Source: Flavobacteriales bacterium (GTDB lineage Bacteria > Bacteroidota > Bacteroidia > Flavobacteriales_E > Vicingaceae). Taken from it: DNA of 64,000 nt. Both the position numbers and the translations under genes were made by a program. Position 1 is the first letter of the stretch. Each line of letters begins with the position of its first letter. The stretch is taken from positions 62,001 through 126,000 of the forward strand of contig JACJZA010000010.1 in the NCBI GenBank assembly GCA_020635825.1, given 5' to 3'. The notes under the pieces were generated by a model that was not told the DNA's origin, made no database searches, and was given only the letters and a program-made list of their open reading frames with translations. Shown piece after piece: positions 8,728 through 16,829 of this stretch.

Positions 8728-9615
8728 ATGAAAAAATTAATTTACATTCTTATCCCAATTTTTGTTTGCAGCATTAGTACTGCACAATCTTACTCAATAC
8801 ATAATGGTGACACTATCAATGTTATTGACGAAAACAATCTAAAACAAGGGTTTTGGAGGATTTTTGGTAAAATGAGTAACTTACCTGGGTATGACCCTGA
8901 CCAAGTTGTAGAAGAAGGAAATTACGAAAACAGTAGAAAACAAGGAATTTGGGTTAAGTTTTTCACTTCAGGAAAGAAAAAAAGTGAAATCAATTATGTA
9001 AATAGCCGACCTAATGGATATTACAAAACATACTACGAAAATGGTCAAGTAGAAGAAGAAGGCTCATGGAAAAATAATAGAAGCACAGGTGAATTTAAAA
9101 GATACTATGAAAATGGTCAAGTATCTCAAAATTTCACTTTCAATGAAACAGGAAAAAGAGAAGGAAAGCAACAGTATTTTTACGAAAACGGACAGCTAAT
9201 GATTGAAGGAAATTGGGCTGGAGGAAAAGAAGATGGTGTTGTCACTGAGTATTACGAAAATGGTGATATCAAAGCACAGAAAGCATTTAATGGAGGAACA
9301 ATAGATGTAACAAATACCAAAACTTTTGAACCTAAAAACCCAATAAAAGACAAAGAAGCTGAAGAATTAGCTAAAGCTCCTGTAAAAGTGGTAAAAGTAT
9401 CTGAAGAAGACGAAGTTAACTCCGGATCTTTTGATGGTAATGGTTATCACAAAATGTATAACCAAAACAAACAATTATCTAAAGCTGGTACATTTAAAAA
9501 TTACCGTTTAATGGAAGGTGAAGTTTACCAGTATGATAAAAACGGAATTTTATATAACATTGAAAAATATAAAGCTGGAAGATATATAGGTGATGCGCCT
9601 CTTCCAAAAGAATAA
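8728..9615 (+). CDS. Secreted MORN-repeat / YwqK-like protein
   Basis: The 295-residue protein has a cleavable signal peptide (residues 1-20, STA then Gln at +1). Residues about 60-200 contain at least five copies of a roughly 22-residue unit built on YYENGQV-EEGxWKNN-xGxFKxY, the MORN-like repeat also annotated as YwqK family. Such repeats form flat beta-hairpin arrays; in this phylum the proteins are mostly uncharacterised and exported. The C-terminal third has another, more divergent set (KMYNQNKQLSKAGTFKNYR). An intrinsic terminator follows, so the gene appears monocistronic. Annotation of such proteins as antitoxins elsewhere has no support here: there is no neighbouring toxin and the protein carries a signal peptide. 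Confidence 0.8.
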   Translation: MKKLIYILIPIFVCSISTAQSYSIHNGDTINVIDENNLKQGFWRIFGKMSNLPGYDPDQVVEEGNYENSRKQGIWVKFFTSGKKKSEINYVNSRPNGYYKTYYENGQVEEEGSWKNNRSTGEFKRYYENGQVSQNFTFNETGKREGKQQYFYENGQLMIEGNWAGGKEDGVVTEYYENGDIKAQKAFNGGTIDVTNTKTFEPKNPIKDKEAEELAKAPVKVVKVSEEDEVNSGSFDGNGYHKMYNQNKQLSKAGTFKNYRLMEGEVYQYDKNGILYNIEKYKAGRYIGDAPLPKE

Positions 9616-9632
9616 TATTTAAATTATACTAT

Positions 9633-9663
9633 AAAAACCCGGCATTATTTGTCGGGTTTTTTT
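9633..9663 (+). terminator. Rho-independent terminator
   Basis: AAAAACCCGGCA pairs with TGTCGGGTTTTT around a TTATT loop and is followed by more T residues; it lies between the MORN-like gene and cysS. Confidence 0.88.
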
Positions 9664-9707
9664 ATTCGTTAAAATGAAAAAATTATTTTTACAAAAATTT
9701 TAGATAA

Positions 9708-11183
9708 ATGTCATCAAGTAAGCTTCATATTTTTAATAGCCTAAACGGAAAAAAGGAAGAGTTCATACCTATTAATCCTCCCTATGTTGGAATGTATGTT
9801 TGTGGACCAACTGTTTATAGTGATGCACATTTAGGAAATATTAGGACTTTTTTAACTTTTGATATTGTTTTTAGATATCTAACTCATTTAGGATATAAAG
9901 TAAGGTATGTAAGAAACATTACTGATGTTGGACATTTGGTTGATGATGCTGATGAAGGTGAAGATAAAATCGAAAAAAGAGCACGATTGGAAAAAACAGA
10001 ACCCATGGAAATAGTTCAAAAATATACCAATGGCTTTCATCAAACAACTGAAATTTTCAATCTTTTACCTCCAAGTATAGAACCAACTGCTACAGGTCAC
10101 ATTATAGAACAAATAGAAATGATTCAAAAAATCATTGATAATGGATTAGCATATATTGAAAATGGATCTGTTTATTTTGACGTAAAAAAATATGCAGAAA
10201 AGCATAATTATGGTGAACTCTCTGGAAGAAAAATCGATGAATTATTAGAACAAACTAGAGATAATCTTGAAGGAGGAAATGAAAAACGATTTTTTGCCGA
10301 TTTTGCTATATGGAAAAAAGCCTCTGAAAGCACCATCATGAAATGGAATTCTCCATGGGGAATTGGAGTTCCTGGTTGGCACTTGGAATGTTCGGTAATG
10401 AGTACAAAATATCTAGGAAAGGAATTTGATATTCATGGTGGAGGTATGGATTTAAAATTCCCTCACCATGAATGTGAAATAGCACAATCTGTTGGTGCAG
10501 ATGGAATTGCACCTGTAAAATATTGGATGCATGGAAATATGCTTACAGTCAATGGTGCTAAAATGAGCAAATCTCTTGGAAACTCTTTCTTGCCAAATGA
10601 ATTGATTAATGGCGACCATCCTTTATTAGAAAAAGGGTACTCTCCCATGACTATACGTTTTTTCTTTTTACAAGCTCATTACAGAAGTACTGTTGATTTT
10701 TCTAATGAAGCTCTACAAGCATCAGAAAAGGGCCATCATAGACTAATGAAAGCAATTGAAAACATTAATAACATAAAGACTTCTCCTTCTTCTTCAGTAA
10801 AGGTGGATGAGTTAGTAGAAAAATGTAATCAAAGCATGAATGATGATTTTAACACCCCAGTTACCATTGCCAATTTATTTGAAGGTGTTAAAATGATTAA
10901 TTTATTGAATGAAAATAAGCAAACAATTTCCGATGCTGATTTAACAAAATTAAAGTCTCATTTTCATCATTATGTTTTTAATATTCTTGGGCTAAAACAC
11001 GAATCTGAAAATAACAACAATGATTTGGTAGATAATCTTATGAACGTTATTATTGATATTAGAAAAAACTCTAAAGACAAAAAAGATTATGCAACTGCTG
11101 ATTTTATTAGAGATGAATTAAATAAAATACACATTTCAATTAAAGATAGCCATGAAGGATCTACTTGGACTTATGAAAATTAA
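9708..11183 (+). CDS. cysS: Cysteinyl-tRNA synthetase
   Basis: This 491-residue class I synthetase charges tRNA-Cys. The zinc ligand and HIGH-type motif are seen as C32 and HLGN at 41-44 in MYVCGPTVYSDAHLGN; the ECS zinc ligands follow in GWHLECSVMS, with HHECEIAQS further on, and KMSKS is at residues 285-289. The C-terminal helical domain carries the anticodon-binding region. Length and order are those of bacterial CysS. The gene overlaps the following M28 lipoprotein gene by 11 nt. Confidence 0.97.
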   Translation: MSSSKLHIFNSLNGKKEEFIPINPPYVGMYVCGPTVYSDAHLGNIRTFLTFDIVFRYLTHLGYKVRYVRNITDVGHLVDDADEGEDKIEKRARLEKTEPMEIVQKYTNGFHQTTEIFNLLPPSIEPTATGHIIEQIEMIQKIIDNGLAYIENGSVYFDVKKYAEKHNYGELSGRKIDELLEQTRDNLEGGNEKRFFADFAIWKKASESTIMKWNSPWGIGVPGWHLECSVMSTKYLGKEFDIHGGGMDLKFPHHECEIAQSVGADGIAPVKYWMHGNMLTVNGAKMSKSLGNSFLPNELINGDHPLLEKGYSPMTIRFFFLQAHYRSTVDFSNEALQASEKGHHRLMKAIENINNIKTSPSSSVKVDELVEKCNQSMNDDFNTPVTIANLFEGVKMINLLNENKQTISDADLTKLKSHFHHYVFNILGLKHESENNNNDLVDNLMNVIIDIRKNSKDKKDYATADFIRDELNKIHISIKDSHEGSTWTYEN

Positions 11184-12177
11184 ATCTTTATATTTTTTAA
11201 TCTTCATATTGTTGTTTTCTTGTTCTGAAAATGATGAAAAAGAGAGCAAAAACATTACCACAAAACCTATTGAAAATCAAGTAGTAAAAACTATAACTCT
11301 ACCTGATTTTAATGCTGATTCTGCATATTTATATGTAAAACAACAAGTAGATTTTGGTCCTAGATTCCCAAACAATGAAGCTCATGCAAAATGTGCAGAA
11401 TTTTTAAAAAACAAATTAGCTTCATTTGGTCTTCAAACTCAAATTCAAATAGGAAAAACCAAAACATTTAACAACAAAGAAATCATCATTAAGAATATTA
11501 TTGGAGAATATAATCCTGAGGCGAAGAAAAGAATTTTACTTTTTGCTCATTGGGATAGTCGACCTTTTGCTGACCAAGATTCAAAAGAGATGACAAAACC
11601 AATTTTAGGTGCAAATGATGGTGCTAGCGGTGTCGGTGTTCTTCTTGAAGTGGCTCGTCAGTTAACTTTAGTAAAACCAGAAATAGGAGTAGATATTATT
11701 TTCTTCGATGCAGAAGACTATGGTCAACCTAGTTCTGGAATGTTAATCCATCAAAATACTGATTCTTGGTGTTTAGGCTCACAGTATTGGGCAAAAAACT
11801 TACATAAACAAAATTACAAAGCTGAATTTGGAATATTATTAGACATGGTTGGTTCATCTAATATTTTGTTTACTCAAGAAAGTATTTCTATGAAATATGC
11901 ACCTGATGTAGTTAGAAAAGTGTGGAATAAAGCATCTCAAATTGGCTACAGTAAATATTTTAGCCAAGAACAAACATTTTTTGTAGGGACTGACGATCAT
12001 AAATATGTAAACGAAATTGCTCGAATTCCAAGTATTGATATTATTCATTACGAAAGAAGCACCGGTAATTTCCACCATTCATGGCACACACACAACGATA
12101 ATATGAAGGTGATTGACCCAAATTCTCTAAAAATAGTTGGACAAACACTGTTGACTGTTATTTATGAGGAAGAATAA
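11173..12177 (+). CDS. M28-family lipoprotein, probable glutaminyl-peptide cyclotransferase (glutaminyl cyclase)
   Basis: An upstream in-frame ATG exists at 11152, but the one at 11173 gives a clean lipoprotein signal (MKIKSLYFLIFILLFSC) and is preferred; the product is 334 residues. The metal-site motifs of the M28/QC family are present in order: LLFAHWDSRPFAD, GANDGASGVG, FFDAEDYG, LLDMVG, GTDDH and a C-terminal HTHNDN. This combination resembles the glutaminyl cyclases of Bacteroidota (as in Porphyromonas), which convert N-terminal Gln of exported proteins to pyroglutamate in the periplasm, rather than a plain aminopeptidase. The assignment fits the many Gln-starting exported proteins in this window. 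A general M28 aminopeptidase is the alternative. Confidence 0.82.
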   Translation: MKIKSLYFLIFILLFSCSENDEKESKNITTKPIENQVVKTITLPDFNADSAYLYVKQQVDFGPRFPNNEAHAKCAEFLKNKLASFGLQTQIQIGKTKTFNNKEIIIKNIIGEYNPEAKKRILLFAHWDSRPFADQDSKEMTKPILGANDGASGVGVLLEVARQLTLVKPEIGVDIIFFDAEDYGQPSSGMLIHQNTDSWCLGSQYWAKNLHKQNYKAEFGILLDMVGSSNILFTQESISMKYAPDVVRKVWNKASQIGYSKYFSQEQTFFVGTDDHKYVNEIARIPSIDIIHYERSTGNFHHSWHTHNDNMKVIDPNSLKIVGQTLLTVIYEEE

Positions 12178-12203
12178 CTATTAAATATTCTTTGAAATAA
12201 AAA

Positions 12204-12235
12204 TTGGATATATTGATTAATTATCTCTATATTTG
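12204..12235 (+). promoter_or_regulatory. Bacteroidota promoter (TTG -33 and TATATTTG -7)
   Basis: TTG at 12204-12206 is followed after 21 nt by TATATTTG (12228-12235), a full match to TTG-N17-23-TAnnTTTG. The ATG of the Ala/Glu-rich lipoprotein lies 44 nt further at 12280. One of two complete promoter matches I found in the window. Confidence 0.6.
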
Positions 12236-12279
12236 TCGCAAATAAGTAATCAATAACCTAATAAATAAACTTAATTAAA

Positions 12280-12528
12280 ATGAAAAAGTTACTTACAATG
12301 TTAATGGTTGCAGGTATTTTTAGCTTAGTTGCTTGCGGACCATCTGAAGAAGAAAAAGCTGCTGCTGAAGCTGAAGCTGCTGCTGCTGTTGAAGAATTAT
12401 TCGACCAAATGGAAGAAGCAGTTGAAGAAGAAACTGCTGAAATGGAAGAAGCTGCTACTGAAGAAGCTGCTACTGAAGAAGCTGCTACTGAAGAAGCTAC
12501 TGAAGAGCATACTGAAGAAGCTCACTAA
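12280..12528 (+). CDS. Small Ala/Glu-rich lipoprotein
   Basis: This 82-residue protein has a lipoprotein signal ending LVAC, followed by GPSEEEKAAAEAEAAAA. The mature part is almost entirely Ala, Glu and Thr and ends with His-rich HTEEAH. It is predicted to be a long acidic helix or a disordered tether anchored by lipid. The DNA contains a tandem 15-nt repeat (see separate entry). It has a full promoter match upstream and a strong terminator downstream, so it is its own transcription unit and probably well expressed. The frame is supported by the signal peptide; the long Leu/Lys-rich ORF in another frame is an artefact of the repeat. Function unknown. Confidence 0.82.
   Translation: MKKLLTMLMVAGIFSLVACGPSEEEKAAAEAEAAAAVEELFDQMEEAVEEETAEMEEAATEEAATEEAATEEATEEHTEEAH
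12451..12505 (+). repeat. Tandem 15-nt repeat inside the Ala/Glu-rich lipoprotein gene
   Basis: Three exact copies of GCTGCTACTGAAGAA occupy 12451-12495, followed by a partial unit GCTACTGAAG. Each unit encodes AATEE. Copy number could change by slippage in 5-residue steps without breaking the frame. Confidence 0.9.
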
Positions 12529-12546
12529 TCAGAATTTGATTATAAT

Positions 12547-12577
12547 AAAAGGGTTAGAAAATTTCTAACCCTTTTTT
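12547..12577. terminator. Bidirectional terminator between the lipoprotein gene and folC
   Basis: AAAAGGGTTAGAAA pairs with TTTCTAACCCTTTT; T runs follow on both strands. It serves the plus-strand lipoprotein and the minus-strand folC operon, whose last gene ends at 12581. Confidence 0.9.
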
Positions 12578-12580
12578 ATT

Positions 12581-13798
12581 TTATAAGATTTCTGCAACAA
12601 CAAAGGTACTCCCTCCCACAAAAACTAAATCTTGAGATTCAGCGTTTTGTTGCGCTGCTTTTAAAGCAGAATGAACAGAATTGAACTTTTGGACATTCAA
12701 TTTAAATTTTTTAAATATTTCATATAGCGATTCTATATCTAAAGCTCTTGGAATATTAGCTTGACAAAGATAATAGGAAGCATCTTTAGGCAATAAAACT
12801 ACCACATTATCTATTGATTTATCATTAACAGCCCCAAAAACAAAATGTAATTTTTTATAGCTCATTTGAGTCAATTGACTTACAATTTCTTTCACTCCCG
12901 ATTCGTTGTGTCCAGTATCACAAATTGTTAATGGAGTTTGATTAATCGTTTGCCACCTACCTAATAGCCCTGTATTTTTAATAACATTTTGAAACCCATT
13001 TTCAATGGCTTCTTCTGTTACATTCCAACCTTTTTCTTTTAAAATATGGATTGCCTGAACAACTGTTTTTTTATTTTTTTTTTGATAAATCCCTTTTAAA
13101 TCGGATTCATATTCTTTACAATTAAATTGATCTGCAAAATAGTAGTCCGTATCTGTTTCAGTAGCTTTATCAATAAAGACAGATTTAATTTCTTCCTGAG
13201 TTTCTCCAATTACAACTGGAACATTATTTTTTATAATCCCAGCCTTCTCAAAAGCAATTTTATCTAAAGTATCCCCCAAAAACTGGGTATGGTCAAAACC
13301 GATATTAGTAATAACCGACAATTCAGGTAAAATCACATTGGTAGAATCTAATCTACCCCCTAAACCTGTTTCAATTACTGCAATATCCACTTTTTGGTCA
13401 GCAAAATATTTAAAAGCCAACCCTACCGTCCATTCAAAAAAAGATAAATTAATTTTTTCAAATTCTGATTGATATTTTTCTACAAATCGGATAACTTCAT
13501 CCTCAGAAATCATTTGTCCGTTTATTTTTACTCTCTCTCTAAAATCCTTTAGATGTGGAGATGTATATAATCCTACCTTATATCCTGATTCTTGCAATAT
13601 TGAAGCTAACATATGTGAAGTAGATCCTTTGCCATTAGTCCCGGCAATATGAATACTTTTGAATTTATTTTCCGGATTTCCCAATATCTTACAAAGAAGA
13701 ATTGTATTGGATAAATCTACTTTATAAGCCGCTCCACCTACTCTTTGGAACATAGGTAATTGAGCAAAAAGATAATCTAAGGTTTGTTGATAGGTCAT
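12581..13798 (-). CDS. folC: Bifunctional folylpolyglutamate synthase/dihydrofolate synthase
   Basis: The 405-residue protein belongs to the Mur ligase-like FolC family, which adds glutamate to dihydropteroate and to folates using ATP. The P-loop GTNGKGST is at residues 53-60, followed by the folate-region SPHLKDFRERVKING, the conserved ETGLGGRLDSTN, and TNIGFDHTQFLGDT. The C-terminal domain contains DTGHNESG. It is the last gene of the exbB-exbD-tonB-folC unit: its ATG overlaps the tonB stop in a TAATG junction. Confidence 0.95.
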   Translation of the reverse strand: MTYQQTLDYLFAQLPMFQRVGGAAYKVDLSNTILLCKILGNPENKFKSIHIAGTNGKGSTSHMLASILQESGYKVGLYTSPHLKDFRERVKINGQMISEDEVIRFVEKYQSEFEKINLSFFEWTVGLAFKYFADQKVDIAVIETGLGGRLDSTNVILPELSVITNIGFDHTQFLGDTLDKIAFEKAGIIKNNVPVVIGETQEEIKSVFIDKATETDTDYYFADQFNCKEYESDLKGIYQKKNKKTVVQAIHILKEKGWNVTEEAIENGFQNVIKNTGLLGRWQTINQTPLTICDTGHNESGVKEIVSQLTQMSYKKLHFVFGAVNDKSIDNVVVLLPKDASYYLCQANIPRALDIESLYEIFKKFKLNVQKFNSVHSALKAAQQNAESQDLVFVGGSTFVVAEIL

Positions 13799-14577
13799 TA
13801 ATTAAGAATAAAAACAAATGTCATTTGACCTTTCTGATCACCTATCAAATCAGGTTTAGAATTAAATTTAGTTTTTAAAGCAGCTTCTTTTGCTTTTTGA
13901 TATAACAAAGGACTGGTAGTTGTTGAGCCTCTACCTCCCGGTGTTGCTTTTATTACTTTACCATTTTTATCTACAATTATATCCACCACCACTTTTCCTT
14001 GTTCTTGTGAGTTATCTTCAATTTTAGGTGTACTCAACATACTTCTTCCAGCTAAGGAATAAGTAACTCCATTTCCTATACCTCCTCCTATATAATTTGA
14101 GCTATTAGGGTCTCCATTAGGATTTCCTTGATCTCCTGGATTTCCAGTTTCTCCTTCATTACTACTATTATTACTTTGAGAATTATTAAAAGCATTCAAT
14201 GCTTCAGATAGATTTTGACTTGTAGTATTTTCTTCGGTCGTATTATTTTGAGGGTTTGTATTATTGGATGCATTCACCTCAACTGTTTCGGTATGAGTTT
14301 GTGTCGTAATTTGTTCTTCAGCTACATTAGCATTGGTTGGAGTTTCACTTTCAACATTTTCATTAGGGTTACTCTCCTGTGATTCAGAAGGGTTTTCAGC
14401 TTGTTCTTCTCCCATTCCTTCATCACTGGTTCCAAAATTAATGGTAATGCCTTCTTCAGGAGGTGGTGGATCGGGGTAAGACATTCCAACAAACAAAAAC
14501 AATAGCAATAATAGAATATGAACTATAATAGTCCCTATTAATCCTTTTCTACTATTTTGTTCTTGAATGATTTGCAT
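13798..14577 (-). CDS. TonB-like energy transducer
   Basis: This is a 259-residue protein with a cytoplasmic N-terminus, one membrane helix (about residues 13-33), a proline-rich PDPPPPEEG segment, a long low-complexity Asn/Glu/Ser linker (about 45-150) that would span the periplasm, and a C-terminal domain (about 175-259) of the TonB/TolA type (GKVVVDIIVDKNGKVIKATPGG). The C-terminal end is short and lacks a clear YP motif, so a TolA-like role is possible. It lies between exbD and folC; the three membrane genes likely form one proton-motive-force-driven complex. Confidence 0.85.
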   Translation of the reverse strand: MQIIQEQNSRKGLIGTIIVHILLLLLFLFVGMSYPDPPPPEEGITINFGTSDEGMGEEQAENPSESQESNPNENVESETPTNANVAEEQITTQTHTETVEVNASNNTNPQNNTTEENTTSQNLSEALNAFNNSQSNNSSNEGETGNPGDQGNPNGDPNSSNYIGGGIGNGVTYSLAGRSMLSTPKIEDNSQEQGKVVVDIIVDKNGKVIKATPGGRGSTTTSPLLYQKAKEAALKTKFNSKPDLIGDQKGQMTFVFILN

Positions 14578-14612
14578 ATTTTATAGATGCAGTAATTATA
14601 AATTTCCACAAA

Positions 14613-15005
14613 CTATTGTGGCGCAGTCGCTAAAACTAATTTGTATTTGTTACGGTTAGCTATGTCCATAACTTTTACAGCTTCTTCTATAGGTACCGAT
14701 TTTTCAACGTGTAAAATAATTCCAGGCTCAGCTTCTCCTTGTAACTGTTGTTGTAGCTGTAACTCAATTTGTTCAAACATTACTTTATCCTGATTAATGT
14801 AATAATCAAAATCTTTAGTAATAGAAACTGAAATAGTTTGTTTGCTCAATGTTTGACTTGAACTTTTTGGCAACAACAATTTTAAAGCATTCGGACTAAT
14901 TAAAGTAGATGTTATCACAAAAAATATCAATAATAAGAAAACGATGTCAGTCATACTTGACATACTAAAATTAGTGCTAACCTTATTTTTCGATCTTAAT
15001 GTCAT
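14613..15005 (-). CDS. ExbD/TolR-family biopolymer transport protein
   Basis: The 130-residue protein has one N-terminal membrane helix (about 17-38). The conserved Asp of the proton path is in the MTDIVFLLLIFFVITST segment, D20 being the expected residue. The periplasmic domain (about 45-130) has the ExbD/TolR fold signature VEKSVPIEEAVKVMDIANR near its end. The ATG overlaps the exbB stop (TAATG). Confidence 0.93.
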   Translation of the reverse strand: MTLRSKNKVSTNFSMSSMTDIVFLLLIFFVITSTLISPNALKLLLPKSSSQTLSKQTISVSITKDFDYYINQDKVMFEQIELQLQQQLQGEAEPGIILHVEKSVPIEEAVKVMDIANRNKYKLVLATAPQ

Positions 15006-15715
15006 TATGCTGCCGGTTCGTGTAATATATCTAAGAATTCTGTTGTTCTAGCTTCCATCACAAAAACTATCTTTTCCATTTTTGCTACCAAAGTATTGTA
15101 ACCAATATAAGCAACAATACCTACTATTAACCCGGCAACAGTAGTTACCATAGCGGTATAAATTCCTTCAGAAAGCATTTCAACATCAATATTTCCACCA
15201 GCGGATGCCATTTTATGAAAAACCAATATCATTCCAATTACGGTACCTAAAAATCCAATCATTGGAGCAGCTCCGGATATTGTTGCTAATACTGAAAGAT
15301 TTTTTTCCAACTTATTCAATTCAAGTTTAGCTGTAGTTTCTACTGCAGTCCCAATATCGCTTAAAGGTTTACCTATTCTAGAAATCCCTTTTTCAATCAT
15401 TTTAGCAATAGGAGAATCCGTTTGTTTACATAAACTTTTTGCAGCATCAATTTTTCCATCAAGAATATAATCTTTAATCTGGTTCATAAAATTAGCATCA
15501 TCTTTACTTGCTTTTTTTATAAATAAGTACCTCTCTATTATAATATAAACAGCTAAAATTGATAGCAGCAGTAAAGCAAGCATAATAATTCCTCCTCCAA
15601 TTCCTCCAGAACTAATTAACTGCCAAACTGTAAGTGTTTTTTCTTCAGACACCACATTTTCTACTACTGAGCCTGATTCTGCTAAACTTACTTGTAACAA
15701 AAATTGATTAAACAT
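15005..15715 (-). CDS. MotA/TolQ/ExbB-family proton channel protein
   Basis: The 236-residue protein has three membrane segments: a first one near residues 36-62 (GGIIMLALLLLSILAVYIII) and two in the conserved channel part, around 140-170 (SGAAPMIGFLGTVIGMI) and 185-210 (TTVAGLIVGIVAYIGYN). The GLLGTV-like motif GFLGTVIGMI is the family hallmark. It drives TonB or TolA using the proton gradient across the inner membrane. It is first in the exbB-exbD-tonB-folC unit. Confidence 0.94.
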   Translation of the reverse strand: MFNQFLLQVSLAESGSVVENVVSEEKTLTVWQLISSGGIGGGIIMLALLLLSILAVYIIIERYLFIKKASKDDANFMNQIKDYILDGKIDAAKSLCKQTDSPIAKMIEKGISRIGKPLSDIGTAVETTAKLELNKLEKNLSVLATISGAAPMIGFLGTVIGMILVFHKMASAGGNIDVEMLSEGIYTAMVTTVAGLIVGIVAYIGYNTLVAKMEKIVFVMEARTTEFLDILHEPAA

Positions 15716-15806
15716 ACATTATAATATTAATTTAAGCTAAAATACGATTAACACCAGCTAAGAAAAATGCTTGTGTTCAAATTTGTAAACAGTAAAATGT
15801 TAGCTT

Positions 15807-16829
15807 TTATTGTATATCAGATGCTTTCTTTCTCTTAACATTAAACCTTTTAGCCACAAAAAAACGCGCATTACTTGTACTTGGAATAATATCATAATTC
15901 TCGAATGTAATGTTAGCCGTTCTAGAATATAATGTAAATCCTATTTGAAATTTATCTCCATTGTAACCTAATGCTGTTCTTAATGTAATTCTAGAAACCG
16001 TTCCAGATTTACTTAGGTTTTCACCTTTAGAATTGAAAAGTCTTAAATTTTTTGCCCCAAACCCTGGAGCTAAAGAAATATTAATAAACCATCGCTTCAT
16101 TACCAAAGTATAAGTATATCCGAAAGACAACCCATAAGTTGAAGAAGCAAATGCTTTAATATCAAAGGAGTCCCTTAGCTCTAGAGGTAATTCTTTAGGT
16201 ATAAAAGAAGTGATGGTATCTTGATTATAGGCACCCTCTTCAAAACCAGCATAATCTAAACTATAATATCCTCCAAGTAAAAAACTTCCCGCACTTTTAT
16301 TTTGCACTACATTTCGAACATACGCTGCTTTGTATGAAAACTTTTTATTGTTAAAGAAATAATACCCACCAACACCCAGAGAAGCTGATTGCATTTTAGG
16401 TAATTGAGGGAAATAATCTTTGTCCCAAATAGCAAGCGCTTTCGGGTTTTCTAAATAATATCCATTGTAATTTTGAAAAATCACATCAATCCCAAATTTT
16501 TTACTGTAAATATTTAGCTGGGCATCCAGCCTTTTGGTTTCTCCATATTTGTATTTAGAATCGGATGCACTAGGCAATCCAAAAGCGACCCCTAATCCTA
16601 ACCACTTATAATTAAAAGCAACACCTAAACTTGTTCTACCAACAGGAGAGAACTTTGCAACTTGATTAGAGTTTGTATTCTCAATTTCTAATTTATTTGC
16701 TTTGATTACAGTTCCTAATTTTAGTAATAATTGATTAGAATAATCCGTATAATACTCCAATGAATCATTTTTGGAAAATGTAGTTAATACAGAAAATAAA
16801 AGAAGATGTAAAAAAATTATTTTTTTCAT
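15807..16829 (-). CDS. DUF4421-like outer-membrane beta-barrel protein
   Basis: This 340-residue protein has a signal peptide (1-19, TTFS then Lys, one of the few exported proteins here without Gln at +1). It then has alternating hydrophobic strands ending with aromatic residues, consistent with an outer-membrane barrel. The block SLGVAFNYKWLGLGVAFGLP is characteristic of the DUF4421 family of Bacteroidota. Its ATG overlaps the stop of the giant PorU-like gene (TAATG), so it is cotranscribed with the T9SS-related pair. Function unknown; a role in the assembly or anchoring of T9SS products is only suggested by the neighbours. Confidence 0.75.
   Translation of the reverse strand: MKKIIFLHLLLFSVLTTFSKNDSLEYYTDYSNQLLLKLGTVIKANKLEIENTNSNQVAKFSPVGRTSLGVAFNYKWLGLGVAFGLPSASDSKYKYGETKRLDAQLNIYSKKFGIDVIFQNYNGYYLENPKALAIWDKDYFPQLPKMQSASLGVGGYYFFNNKKFSYKAAYVRNVVQNKSAGSFLLGGYYSLDYAGFEEGAYNQDTITSFIPKELPLELRDSFDIKAFASSTYGLSFGYTYTLVMKRWFINISLAPGFGAKNLRLFNSKGENLSKSGTVSRITLRTALGYNGDKFQIGFTLYSRTANITFENYDIIPSTSNARFFVAKRFNVKRKKASDIQ

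Noticed and set aside
8728..9615. YwqK-type antitoxin function for the MORN-like protein
   Set aside because: It has a signal peptide and no toxin neighbour; MORN-like repeats alone do not support that role.
12329..12568. 79-residue Leu/Lys-rich frame overlapping the AE-rich lipoprotein
   Set aside because: It is the +1 reading of the GCT/GAA repeats and has no signal, family or own start context.
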